Shown here in pieces: positions 21,193-33,429 of a DNA stretch of 64,000 nt. The DNA is from Zygnema cylindricum. Taxonomy: Eukaryota; Streptophyta; Zygnematophyceae; Zygnematales; Zygnemataceae. The DNA is taken from positions 69,536 through 133,535 of the forward strand of contig JBBHKE010002488.1 of assembly GCA_037447655.1 (NCBI GenBank), given 5' to 3'. The number at the start of each line of letters is the position of its first letter. Within the stretch, counting starts at the first letter, position 1. A program made the translations under genes and the position numbers. The notes beneath the pieces are model-generated. The model was not told the origin of the DNA and searched no databases. It saw nothing but the letters and a program-made list of their open reading frames with translations.

Positions 21193-22074
21193 TTGCATCA
21201 TGCAGTAAACTATTTCCATCAGCTCCTAGTCGAGTACGAGTTGGGGTATTTTTTGATAGCAAACGAACAACATGTATTTGTACGAGCTACGGAAGCCATG
21301 ACCATTAGCACGCTCAAAAAACCGCCATGGAAATTCGGAACAGGACTAACAAAAATTGAACATGAACTCTTAAGTGGAGTCATAAACCGACATATAGACA
21401 AGTTCGCTTTCTCCATGAAAGATTTAGGTCAACCCACCACTTACACAATGTCTATCGACCTAGAGGATGACCGACCCATAATTCAAACCCAAGCATCGTC
21501 TATCGGAAACTCAATGGGAATCGGTCGGCAAACGATGTGTAGAACTTAAAGAGGCAGGTGTGATTTATAGGTTCGACTCCACCTTCGCGGCTTCTACCGT
21601 GATGCTTCGTAAAAAAAATGCAGAGGGGAATTATACAAAACGTTGCACGTGCGGAGACTATCGAGAACTAAATTCACTTACAATCCAGGACCGATATCCA
21701 ATGCATTTGGTGGAGGACATTTTTGATCTTGTCGGAGGAGCTAAATATTTCAACATCCTAGATCTGCGACAAGGTTTAATCAAATCGAAATAGAGGAAAA
21801 GGACCGACAAAAGACTGCATTTTGGGGAAGTGACGGACCTTGGGAATGGGTAGTTATGCCATTTGGCCTGAAAAATGCATCAACTGTATTACACAAAGTC
21901 ATACACTCGGTCTTAGAGGGACGTTAGTTTGCCCGTTGTTATATCGACGATTTAATCATCGCTTCAGCCACTATAGAAGAACATGCAGTGCATAAAGTGG
22001 GTGTTGAAGGAATTAAAAAAGGTAGGAGTTAAATGTCATCGTGCCAAATGCACCTTCGAGGCCGAAGGGGTACC
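21193..22074 (+). pseudogene. Ty3/Gypsy reverse transcriptase, truncated
   Basis: RT domain of the outer element. The pre-RT segment has FAFSMKDLGQP and SIDLEDDRPI (21400-21480). RT motifs then follow: LKEAGVIYRFDSTFAASTVMLRKK (21548-21620), CGDYRELNSLTIQDRYPMHLVEDIFD (21653-21728), KYFNILDLRQG, KTAFWG, MPFGLKNAS (21857-21885) and catalytic CYIDDLIIAS (21938-21967) with the YxDD-type Asp pair retained. At least four stops or shifts. It ends at CTFEAEG, 22074, where element A(-) inserted (flank GTACC). No RNase H was found on the far side, where integrase resumes at 54824, so a deletion is inferred. Confidence 0.9.
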
Positions 22075-23051
22075 TGCAATTCTGTGTCCCCCATTGGACT
22101 ACATAATCTAGGCAGCCTCTAGGTAGTTTTTGACTAACTCCTTTTCAATTAGAACCAATGCTACCAAAGCAGGAAAAGTGACTGCACCCTTGTGCAGTCT
22201 AAACTCACCTGAGTCTGCAGCAAAAAGAATTACTGAAAACGCTCAACCAAGTGATTAATTATCAAGTGGCAAAGATGCAAAGATTTATACAAGCCCTCTA
22301 GAGAGAGGCGGCTATCTCCTTAGTTCTCTAAGTCCTAAACCCCTCTCACAACCCCTATCTACTGGTGTAGGCTCCAATCAAAAGACTGTAAAATACAAAA
22401 AGGTGCCATAACCGATGTACTTTTTGTACATCTTGTGTACGACAAGACCATGGAGTGGACGCCTTTCTCCTTTGGACTTGTCCTCGTGCTCCTTGAGATT
22501 CTCGCTTCCCAATGATATCTTTCCACGTGGCACGAAGTGGACCAAGTTACGCCCGAAAACCACCAGAGCCCCATTTTGGGATCTCAGGGATGATGTGTGC
22601 CGTCGGATCCAAACCGGATTTTAACAATAGCCGTTAAAACAAATGTTTGGTACATTTGTTCCGTGCGGGCTCAAACTCGCACTAAACTTTAACTAGTCTC
22701 CATGTTCTCCACCCGTAATTTCGTTAATCCGATTATATTTTCTAAACAGTGTTTAAATACATTTCAAACCCTATGTAGTCTAACGAACTCCTACAACAAA
22801 CCGGTTAGAGATGATGGCTATGCCTCGCTCTGCCAGACTCAACCCTTTGTTGAGAGTGACTTATGTCACTCTTTGGTCATGCGTATGGAGCTGAGCCAGC
22901 CATGGCTCCACCACCTTCTCTTTCCTTAAGTAACTATAACAAGTATGGGGCTAGAGAGAGGAGGTGGAGGCAGGTTACCTACGCTTTCCCTCCTAATTTT
23001 ATTTATTAATTCAGACCAAGAAAATATCCCCTAAATCTAGTGATTTCAACA
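22075..23051 (-). repeat. 3' LTR of Copia A(-)
   Basis: A 977-bp minus-orientation LTR (minus start TGTTGAAATCAC, end GAATTGCA). It keeps ATGGGGGACACAG, the in-LTR Gag start. The tRNA-like module near 22793-22850 has box A but has lost box B. The polypurine tract on its internal side reads AAATAAAGGGAG (minus). Confidence 0.88.
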
Positions 23052-23054
23052 CTC

Positions 23055-24876
23055 CCTTTATTTTCTAGTCTAATTTCAATTTCTCTTTTAATCCACACTT
23101 TTCTCTATAGTATTTTAACTTGGGAGAGGGCATAGGTTTGGTCATCATGTCAGCCACCATTACCCCATCACCCTTATACACAAGATTCACAATTTTGTTT
23201 TCAACCTTTTCCCTCACAAAACTTAATCTTATGTCTATATGTTTAGCCTTGAAATGATGTTTTGGATTGGCAGCAATTGCAATGGCAGCCTGATTATCAC
23301 AGAACACTTCATGCAATCCCTCTTTCATATACCAAAGTTCTTGCTATAAGAACTTGACCCACATCAACTCTTTCACAACAAAACACGAGGCCATGTACTC
23401 AGCCTCAATAGTGGACGAAGCAACCACCTTTTTTTGCTTGCTACTCCAACAGTAAGTACCTTCCCCCACATACAACACATATCCAAAAGTGCATATTCTC
23501 GTATATGCATCCCCATAACTAGCATCACTCCAAGTGGTGATGTCGGTGTGCTCCCCTCCCAAATGTAACCATAAGTCCTTAGTTCCCACCAGATATCTCA
23601 TGACTCTCTTAGTTGCCTCCTAGTCTCTCTTCCTAAGATCATTAAGGCTCCTACTGAGGATTCAAACTGCCGTTGCTATGTCCTGTCTAGTACAGTTCAT
23701 AAAGTAGATTAAGCTTTTTACAACCTGTGTGTAAGGAATAGAATTTATAAACTATCTTTCTTCTGGACTCATTTGATCATCTAAGATTATCACTCTTCCT
23801 TCTACACTCCCATCGCTTACTTTCTTCAAGTCTATGGAATTGGAACAACTGTTTCCCTTTTCCATCTAGAATTTCTCAAGCATATTTCTTATAGCTTTTT
23901 TTTGAGTAAGTCTGATAATCCTTTTCCCCCTATCTCTCTCCAATTGAATTCCCAAAATGTACTTTGCCTCCCCTAAATCCTTCATGTCAAATCTGCTTAT
24001 AAGATCTTTCTTTAGCTTATTGATCTTTTCTATAGACTTACTTAACATTTGCAAATCATCCATATAAATTGCAATGAAAATAACACCATCCTCATCCTCA
24101 AAAATATAAATAGAATGGTCACAACTGATCCTGATATATCCTAGACCGGTGTGATAGTCATCTAGTTTCATATTCCATTGTTTGGGAGCCTGCTTCATTC
24201 CATATAAGAACTTTATGAGTTTGCAGACTTTGCTCTACTCTCCTTCTTCTACAAACCCCTGTAGTTGCCGCATAAAGATTTCTTCCTCTAGCTAACCGTT
24301 GATGAAGGCGGTCTTAATATCCAACTAGTGTATTTATATGTCTTGCGTTGCTGGTAGACTGAGGAGAATCCTTACTGATGGGAACCGATCCACTGGACCA
24401 AAAGTCTCATCATAATCTATCCCCTCTTTTTGGGTGAACCCCTTTGCTACCAACCGAGCCTCATATCTCTCAATGGTATTATGTGGTTTCAATTTTATGA
24501 TAAATACTCATTTACATCCAATTGGTTTTCTTTCTGGAGGACAATCCACCAGCTCCCAAGTATTAGCTTCCATGATAGAGGTCATTTCATCATTTATGGC
24601 TCTAACCCACCTATCTTTCTCCAAACTGTCTATTGCCTCCGAGTATGACTGAGGCTCATCAAGGTGAGACAGCTTAGTTACCTTGTGAGCTGCCTATTTT
24701 TCCTATAACCTTTTGTTGCTTTTTTGTCCTCCCTCAAAGTCAAAAGCTAGAATAGAGGAAAGTCTCGGATTCCTCCTCACTGTCTCATCCACTCCCCTAT
24801 TCATGGAAGCCGGTTCCGGCTCCTCCCCCTCTGTCTCTTCGGAGTGTATAGAGATATGAGGAGATTTTGGAATATC
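23055..24876 (-). pseudogene. Copia RT-RNase H of A(-)
   Basis: Minus-strand Pol C-terminal half. RT: IERYEARLVAKGFTQKEGIDYDETF near 24390-24480, VCKLIKFLYGMKQAPKQWN near 24170-24215, YMDDLQMLSKS near 24030-24065 (YVDD changed to YMDD), LGIQLERDRGKRIIRL. RNase H: WSDASYGDAYTR near 23500-23530, STIEAEYMAS near 23395, FCDNQAAIAIAANPKHHFKAKHIDIRL and MVADMMTKPMPSPKLKYY ending at 23065. Several stops. It is cut at 24876 by element B(-) and continues at 31343 with the integrase tail. Confidence 0.88.
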
Positions 24877-24881
24877 TCCCC

Positions 24882-25936
24882 TGAAACTCTGAGACCTCCA
24901 TTGGCCCTCAAAGTAGGCAGCTCACTCGAAGCTCCTAAGATAACCCTGACCCCTTTGTGTTTCCACAAGAATAACTGCCACCCTGACACATAAAAACTCT
25001 GACCTATTTCATTTTTGTGAAGACAAGACTTCCATGAGTCTATAGCAAAAAGAATCTTGGAATTTGCTCGCCTGAGCAGTAAGTTATGAAGGGTCAAAAT
25101 TGACCATTTGAACAGGAGCTCCCTGGGAGAGAGGGGTCTACCTACCAAATTTTCTAAGTCCTAAATCCCTCTCTAAACCCTATACTACTAGAGTACGGAC
25201 CAATCAGATTACTGTATTGTACAGAAAAGTACAGGTGCCGATGTACTTTATGTACTGTCATTATACGGCATGGCCAAAATGCCGATGTCTGCCACATCCG
25301 GATTTGTTCCCGTATTCTCCGGAGATGACGCAAGCCAATGTGATTTTGCCACTTGTCATTTGACGTTGCGATGACCAAAAACCGCCAAAGTGTTCATTCC
25401 GCTTTCCCGAAATCTATCACGACCGTTCGATCTAGATCGGCATTTAATTATAGCCGTCGAAATTAATTGCGTGGTTTTTGTTTCGTGCTCGAAACAAATG
25501 CGCGATATTCAGTTCGTGAATTAACGTACGCCGTACTATACAAAATTGTGTCTATGTCTGAATAATTGTTCGCAACGTAAAACGAACTTGTGTACGCATA
25601 ATAATTTAAATAAATGTCAAACCCAATATGTATCAGCAGCGATCCTAGGCTAATAAGATAAAGCTACTGGCTACGGCTATACTTGAATAACGGTAAGTAC
25701 CACGATCAAATCCTGGGTCCGTCAAATAAGTTTTGGTAAATCTACCAAAATCTACCAAATGTCTCTCTATCTCTAAGCGGCATAGGCAGCCATGGCTCTA
25801 GCTTCATCTTCAGCCTTTAGTGACTGCGACAAGTGTGGGGGCTGAAGAGAGGAGTTAGAGGTAGATTGCCCCGCCTTCTTTTCTGCATTTTATTTTAGAC
25901 CTAGAAAATACTAAAAAATAATCATTAATTTCTACA
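24882..25936 (-). repeat. 3' LTR of Copia B(-)
   Basis: A 1055-bp LTR, minus sequence TGTAGAAATTAATG...GAGTTTCA. TCCCC at 24877-24881 equals TCCCC at 31338-31342. The internal side has the polypurine tract AGAAAATAAGGGGAG (minus). By eye it is only about 90% identical to its partner at 30283, so it is clearly older than B(+). Confidence 0.92.
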
Positions 25937-28900
25937 CTCCCCTTATTTTCTAGTCACTCTTTAATTTCAGACAACACTTCTCTTTGCATAAAATTAGCTT
26001 AGGGGAAGGCACAGGTTTGGTCATCATATCTGCTACCATCTTGCTATCTAGTCTGTACTCTAAGCTGATTATTTTGTTTTCTACCTTCTCTCAAACAAAA
26101 CAAAGTCTAATGTCCATGTGTTTGGCTTTAAAATGGTGTTTAGGATTGGCAGCAATTGCGATTGCTGCTTGATTATCACAAAAAAATTCTGCACACCACT
26201 CTTAAGGTGACCAAGCTCACTAAGCAAAGATTTGACCCGCATCAATTCTTTTACAGCAGAGCAAGAGGCCATATACTCAGCCTCGATGGTGGACTGAGCA
26301 ATAATCTTTTGTTATTTGCTACTCCAGCAACAAGCTCCATCACCCACATAGAATACATATCCAGAAGTACATCTCCTCATCGGAGCATCACCATAACTGG
26401 CATCACTCCAAGTAATTATTTCACTATTCCCTCCACCCAAATGCAACCATAGATCCCTAGTTCATATCAAATAACTAAGGACTCTCTTAGCTGTCTCCCA
26501 ATCTCTCTTAGTGGGAGCATTTAGACTTCTACTTAGCACTTCTACAGCTGCAGCCAAATCCGGACAGGTGTAATTCATAAAATAGATTAGGCTTCCCACA
26601 ACTTGCCTATAAGGAATAGTCTGTATGATTTTCTGTACTTCCGGACCTAATTCCTCGTCAAAGATTATAACTCCTTCCACACTCCCCTCACTTCCCTTCT
26701 TAACCTCCATTGGAGTTGTACAATTATTAGCCTTATCCATCTAAACCTTTTCCAACATGTTCCCTATTGCTTCCTTTTGAGTTAGCCTTATAATCTTTCT
26801 TTCTTGGTCTCTTTCTACTTCAATTCCCATAATATATCTTGCCTCTCCCATATCTTTCATCTAAAATCTCCCCTTAAGATCCGTTTTCAGTATATTAATT
26901 TTCTTCATTGATTTACTTAGAACAAGCAAATCATCAACATAAATTGCAATAAAAATAACGCCTTCCTCATCTTCAAAACCATAGATTGAGTGATCTGAGC
27001 TGATCTGGGTGTATCTCAGACTTGTAAGAAACTCATCAAGCTTCTTATTTCATTGTCGAGGCTGCTGTTTCAACCCATAAAGAGATTTAATCAGCCGGCA
27101 TACCTTACTCTCCTCTCTTTGCTCCACAAATCGTTCACGTTGTCACTTGAAGATCTCCTCTTCCAATTCTCCGTGCAAAAAGGTTGTTTTGATGTCCATC
27201 TGGTGTAATTCCATCTCTTTCGCTGCTGCCAGGTTGAGAAGTATATGGACGAAAGGAAAATATGACGACCGGGGCAATGGTTTCCTCGTAGTCAATTCTT
27301 TTTTTCTGTATAAATCCTTTGGCCACTAATCAGGCCATGTAGCGCTCAATGGTGTTATCAAGGTTCAGTTTTAATTTGAAAACCCACTTACACCCGATTG
27401 GTTTTCGATCAGGTGGACAATCCACTTGCTCCCAAGTATCGGCTGCCATGATCGAGACCATCTCCTCATTAACGGTTATCATCCACCTATTCATTTCTAG
27501 ACAATTCATCGCCTCTCCTTAAGTTTGAGGTTCATCTAGATGAGAGAGTTATGTTACCTTGTTATTAGCCTATTTTTCTTGCAACCTTTGTTACCTCTCC
27601 TTCCCCCTTCAAAATCTGCGGCCGCTATAGATGGTTGCCGTGGGTTATTGCGAACAATCTCGGCTTCTCCCCTGTCCCTTGATTCCGAATCATTTTCCAT
27701 CACGTCTTCCGCTTCTGGTAGAGTTGTCACTAGAGTTTCCGCAGCCGAGTCCTTCTCAGTCTGATTTGTACCTGCAAAAATATCATCTTTTCTAAAAACC
27801 TTGATAGTTAGGAAGCTCAAAGTCATCTGAATTTTATAACTCAAATAAGATTTTTACTGACTTTGTATACTTGAAAGGATCCACAGACTTTCCTTCATCC
27901 ATAACTACTAGGTGTTTTACTAAGATTATATCTTCTCTTTTTTCAGATCATAAACTCAGTATCCTTTGACATCCTCATCATATCCTAACAAGTACCCTGG
28001 TTTTCCTTTAGGATCTAGCTTCCAGTTAGACCGATCTCTATCTAGACTGAACCTTTAAGTGAGATATGTCTAGTTTCCGACCGGTTTATCTCTCATAAGG
28101 TGTTTGGCCTTTTACTGTGAAGTGAGATCTATTTTTGAGGTAATTAGCATAGTTCATTGCTTCGGCCCAAAACCTTTTTCCTATACTCTTGTCCGACAAC
28201 ATACTTCTAGTACTATCACTAAGTGTCCTATTTAGTCTTTCAGCTACCACATTCTGTTCCGAGTTTTCAAGAACTATCTTTTATTGTTGGACTCCATCTT
28301 CCCTCAAAAATCTTCAAACTAATTAGAGGTATACTCTCCACCATTGTTACTCCTTACTCTCTTGATTAGGGTTTCATGGAGTTTTTCACTCCATGCTTTA
28401 TATTGTCTAAAACATTCCTGAGCCTCTCACTTATTTTTCAAAAAATACACCTTCGAATACCGAGACCAATCATCGGTGATATTCATCATAAATATCTTCC
28501 CCCTGGGTGAGGGCACTTTGGCTGGTCCCCAAATATTTGTGTGTACTAAATCTAGGATCCTTTCTCCTTTATAAGTGGCAGTTTTTGGGAAGGGTAACTT
28601 GTGTGCTTTACATTGAGCACATCCACTACAATCACTTAGATTCTCACTCTCATCGAACTCAATCCCTTCCACTACTCCCATCTTTTTCATCTCTCTTAAC
28701 TTATCTAGATTCACATGCCGAAGCCTCTTATGCCACAACATTATATCATGAACACCAGCATAATCAAGTTTTTTCTTTTCATTGCTTAAATTCAGCCTAA
28801 ACATCCCTTGGGTGCCTTTTTCAACAGTGAAATAAACTTCCTCCTCAAAACTAGCAGTAAAGACTCCTTTCCTAGTGCTAATATGAAAACCATTGTCATC

Positions 28901-30282
28901 TAATACAGATGTAGAGATGAGGTTTTTGTTCAGCTCCGGAATAAACAATACATCGGAAAATGTAACTATGGATGTCTTTCATCTATTAACACTTTCAGAT
29001 CTACCGATCCTACAAGAGTATTAGTGACTATCCTCCCATCCCTGTACTCTATCTCTACGGTGGGAATCTTCATTATCTTAGTGAACATGTGTTTATCCTT
29101 ACACATGTGCATGGAGGCACTTGAATCTACAATCAAGCCTGCTTCACCTTTCAATCCACCGAAAGCACATTTCTGCTGTCGTAGAATTTCGACCTCGTTT
29201 TGGGTCTCCAACTCCTCATCCAATAGAAGCTCATCGTCCTCGTCCTCGGATTCCGCTTCATGTACCTATGTTACAAAGGCCTTTTTCTTTCCTCTCGGGG
29301 GCCCACCGGTCTGCCCCTCCTTTAACCGAAGCTTAGTAAGCTTAGTACACTCTGCCATATAGTGTCTTGGTATCTTGCAAAAGTGACACACCCCTTTGGA
29401 GACCCTCGGTCCAGATTTATCGGACAGATTTTTGTGTCCTCCTCCTTCATAGTTTCCATCTGATTTTTTGGGATCCTTGCTCCTCTCATCAGTTCCTGTT
29501 GCAAAAGCTTGTCCACTCTTCCCTCCTCTTCGGATCTCATTTGTATTCTCTCGGACAAGAATCATCCCTACCACAAAATTCCAAATCCACCTGGAATCCG
29601 GCAAATCTTGGACACGGTTGACTATGTTTTCATAGTCATCAAGTATTTCATAAGCAGATAGTTCACCTTCATCTTTTCTATTTCTACTTGACCAGCGCTC
29701 TCTACTTCCATGAAAAGGGTGGCAAGCTCATTACAAAAGTCTAGCATTTCCCCCCTTTTTTATACATATGCATCTATCTTTTGATCAGCCAATTTCTTCT
29801 GCTGAATAGTACCACTGCGGTACATCTTTGTGAGGGCAATCCACAGATTGATGCCCTTTCCACCTACAAATGAGGAGATGCAAATCTTTGAGTAAGATGA
29901 CGGAGAATGAAGTGTTTTGCCGCCATATTGTTGTAGTCCCAAGTATCAACATCATTCTCCTCATTCCTCGGAATAGGTGACATGAACGTTCAACCGGTTG
30001 CGATAGATGTTACAATCAGTGTAACTGTCTCCTTGTCTTTCCCTTTTTCCATTACAATGCTCTCCCCGTCCTCTGAATCCTCCGATGGAGTTGGATCTGC
30101 TTTTGTGGTAAATATGTTTCCCCCAAACCTTAGAGGAATGGCTGAAGTGGATGGATGCCTCACTCGTCCGATTACTATCCCCCAAAACCTCTTTTTCGCA
30201 TAGAGCCCCTGTCATCATACTTTTCTAATATATGAAGCCTGCTCCATTATATATGGGTACCCTAAAGGGTGGGCCCATAACC
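25937..30282 (-). pseudogene. Full-length Copia Gag-Pol of B(-), many lesions
   Basis: Complete internal region in minus orientation. Gag from 30282 with IPRNEENDVDTWDYNNMAAKHFILRHLTQ and a knuckle CHFCKIPRHYMAEC near 29350-29395. Protease LIVDSSASMHMCKDKHMF near 29090-29140 (DSGAS changed to DSSAS). Integrase: a 173-codon frame 28427-28948 with HKRLRHVNLDKL, CSGCAQCKAH and DLVHTNIWGP (first Asp replaced by Asn). RT near 26900-27470 with YVDDLLVLSKS. RNase H 26081-26450. The Gag frame is closed at the LTR/primer site, where CAG is TAG. Stops throughout. C(-), G(+) and fragment I lie to the right, outside this element. Confidence 0.9.
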
Positions 30283-31337
30283 TAAAACTCTGAGACCTCC
30301 ATTGGCCCTCATAGTAGGCAGCTCACTCGAATCCTCTAGGATAACCTTGACCCCTTTGTGTTTCCACAAGAATAACTGCCACACTGACTGATAAAAGCTT
30401 TGACCAACTTCAACCCTGTGAAGAGAAAACTCCCTTGAGTCTATAGCAAAAGGAATCTTTGAATTTTCTCCTCTGAGCAGTAAGTTATGAAAGGTCAAAA
30501 TTGACCTTATGTACAGGAGCTCCTTGGGAGAGAGGGGTCTACCTACCAAATTTTCTAAGTCCTAAATCCCTCTCTTAACAGTATACTACTAGAGTACGGA
30601 CCAATCAGATTACTGTATCGTACATGAAAGTACAGGAGACGATGTACGTTATGTATTGTCATTGTACGGCATGGCGAAAATGTCGACATCTGCCACATCT
30701 GGATTTGTTCCCGTATTCTACGAAGATGACGCAAGCCTATGTGATTTTGCCACGTGTCATTTGACATGGCGATGACCAAAAACCACCAAAGCGTCCATTC
30801 CGCTATCCCGAAATCTATCACGGTTGTTCGATCTAGATCAACATTTAATTATAGTCGTCGAAATTAATTGCATGGTATTTGTTTCGCGGTTGAAACAAAT
30901 GCGCGATATTCATTTCGTGAATTAACGTACGCCGTACTATACAAAATTGTGTCTATATCTGAAAAATTGTTCGCGCCGTAAAACGAACTTGTATACGTAT
31001 AATAATTTAAATAAATTTCAAACCCAGTATGTATAAGCATCGATCCTACACTAATATGATAAAGCTAACGGCTACGGCTGGACTTGATGGACGGTAGGTA
31101 CCAGGATCAAATCCTAGGTCCGTCGAGTAAGTTTTGGTAAATCTACCAGAATCTACCACCTGTCTCTCTATCTCTAAGCAGCATAGGCAGCTAAGGCTCT
31201 AGCTTCCTCTTTAGCCTTTAGTGACTGCGACAAGTGTGGGGGCTGAAGAGAGGAGTTAGAGGGAGACTGCCTCGCCTTCTTTTCTGCATTTTATTTTAGT
31301 CCTAGAAAATACTAAAAATTAACCATTAATTTCTACA
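30283..31337 (-). repeat. 5' LTR of Copia B(-) with adjacent primer site
   Basis: A 1055-bp LTR; element-sense end GAGTTTTA (CA changed to TA). The primer-binding site GGTTATGGGCCCACC follows on the minus strand (30282-30268), intact. TCCCC (31338-31342) is the target duplication. Confidence 0.92.
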
Positions 31338-31342
31338 TCCCC

Positions 31343-32418
31343 TATCTTAGATCTCACCTGAATTTGCAATTACATTTTCACTCATGTCTCTTCCAGGAAG
31401 ATCCGAGTCCTCCTCATTCTCCAACTCAAAACTGATTCTTATCTTCTTGGTGTATTTGAAAGGATCAAATGAATTCCCATCATCCATGACAACTAGGTGT
31501 TTTACTCAAATGATATCTTGTTCAGCTAAGTCATAAACTATATATCCCTTGATATCCTCATCATATCCCACAAAATATCTCAATTTCCCTATAGCATCTA
31601 CATTCCATTTTTTCCAATCAGTGTCAAGACTGTACACTTGACTACCGAATACTTGTAGGTGAGAAATATATGGTTTCCTTCCAACCCATCTCATAAGGTG
31701 TCATTCCATTCATGGCTTTAGTAAGGACTCTATTCTTAATGTCGTTAGCACAGTTCGTGGCTTCTGCCCAAAACCTTTTTCCTATCTTTTTGTCGGCCAA
31801 CACACTACGCACACTATCTCCTAGAGTCCAGTTCAACCGCTTTGCTACTCAATTTAGTTCTTGATTTTTTGGTACAATTTTCTGATGCTCAACTCCCTCA
31901 TCCCTCAAGTATTCCTCAAACTGGTTAGAGGTGTATTCCGCCCTATAGTCACTTTTTATTCTCTTAATAGGGGTTCCATGTAAAATCTCACTCCACGCTT
32001 TATATTCTTTGAAGTAAGTTGGTGTTTCAGAATTTATTTTTAGGAAGAAGACTCTAGAGTATCTAGACCAATCATTAGTAATTTTCAACATAAACCTCTT
32101 CCCTCCGACCGAAGGTACTTTTGCCGGTCCCAAAATGTCTGTGTGGACCAGATCTAAAACTTTCTCACCTCTATATGTGGAAGTTTTGGGAAAGGGAAGT
32201 ATGTGAGCCTTACCTTGAGCACACCCACTACAATCATCCATCATTTTATTATCCCCAAACTGAATGCCTTCTACTACACCAAGCTTCATCATTTCCTTTA
32301 GCCTATAAAAATGCACATGCCCCAACCGCTAATGCCAAATCATCAAGTTTGGGACACCAACATAGTAAGCATTATTTTTTTCATTACTTAGGTTAAGCAT
32401 AAATATTCCTTGGCTACC
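31343..32418 (-). pseudogene. Copia integrase of A(-), middle piece
   Basis: Integrase catalytic and C-terminal region of A(-), between the B(-) and C(-) insertions. Seen: zinc-binding GHVHFYRLKEM and DDCSGCAQGKAH near 32240-32325, DLVHTDILGPAKVP with the first catalytic Asp near 32130-32160, SDYRAEYTSNQFEEYLRDEG near 31900-31960 (DNGGEY altered), ERLNWTLGD-like block near 31810-31840, KVFGSQVYSLDTD near 31600-31650, and the acidic tail to 31343. Five or more stops or shifts. Confidence 0.88.
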
Positions 32419-32423
32419 CATAT

Positions 32424-33420
32424 TATTGTTCTACATCCACAGTTGCAGGTGGAGGACCACCAGTAGTAGTAGATGTAGACATAGACTTCAACAAAAGCTA
32501 CTAGAAAACCTATCAAACAGCCAACTTTGATATAACACAGAAATTACTTTAGGTGTTCAAATAACACCAAAATCCACACTAATACAATATCACATACAAT
32601 CTGACTATTCCCAAAATTGCAGCCCAATCAAACAAGTAAACCATAAGATGTAACACTTGGGAGTTTCCCAAAAATTGTCCCTTAGAGAGTTAGATCTCAA
32701 TACTGGGTAGATACAATTTCGGCTAAGTCCTAACTTTACACACACAGAGAGTATCAACTAAAAACTAACTAATCAAATGTCTACATCTGGAACAACATTA
32801 CTGTACTACACTACGACAAGGTACCGATCAGTACGCTATTTGTACTGTGAGTACGTCCAAACCCTATTTGTCTACTAGACAAAAATATACTTAGTGGAAC
32901 ACTACATTCTAATCCGCTAAGCAAAAACTACTATATTTCAGATATGCAAATAAATTCCTATACAATAGTGTTCAAAGTGCTTAGTCAGTAGTGAATGCTA
33001 ACGTCCAGCCGACTGTTGATCAAGTGATCCAAGTCACCTGAGGTCGTACAAAGTGATGAGTAATTTTGTGGTCCCACATGAATCTCGTCCCTTCACTCAA
33101 TTCACATCTACGGTCGTCGTTGAATGTTGTACCACTATCTTCGCGGACAATCGGTTAAGTCTCCGTCCGTCCAATTCTTCAACAGTATTCGTTGGATGTG
33201 TGACGCGTAGTAAAGTGTGTCAGCGCCTTTCCGTAAAACCCGTATGATGTTCATTTTCTGACGCGTGTCCCTGCAGAAGTACAATACACTCAAAAGTACT
33301 ACTGCTATTGTCACACTAAATGAGGTAAGTATTACAACTTACCTAGACAAAAAATATTCTAAGTACTTGGTCTCTCCTCACAGCTCTGTTTACTGAGTAT
33401 TAAGATTTCTTATTTCAACA
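32424..33420 (-). repeat. 3' LTR of Copia C(-)
   Basis: A 997-bp LTR: minus start TGTTGAAATAAG, end GTAGAACAATA (CA changed to TA). The in-LTR Gag start ATGTCTACATCTACT lies near its end (32482-32468). CATAT at 32419-32423 pairs with CTTAT at 39830-39834. Confidence 0.9.
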
Positions 33421-33429
33421 CTTCCCTAA

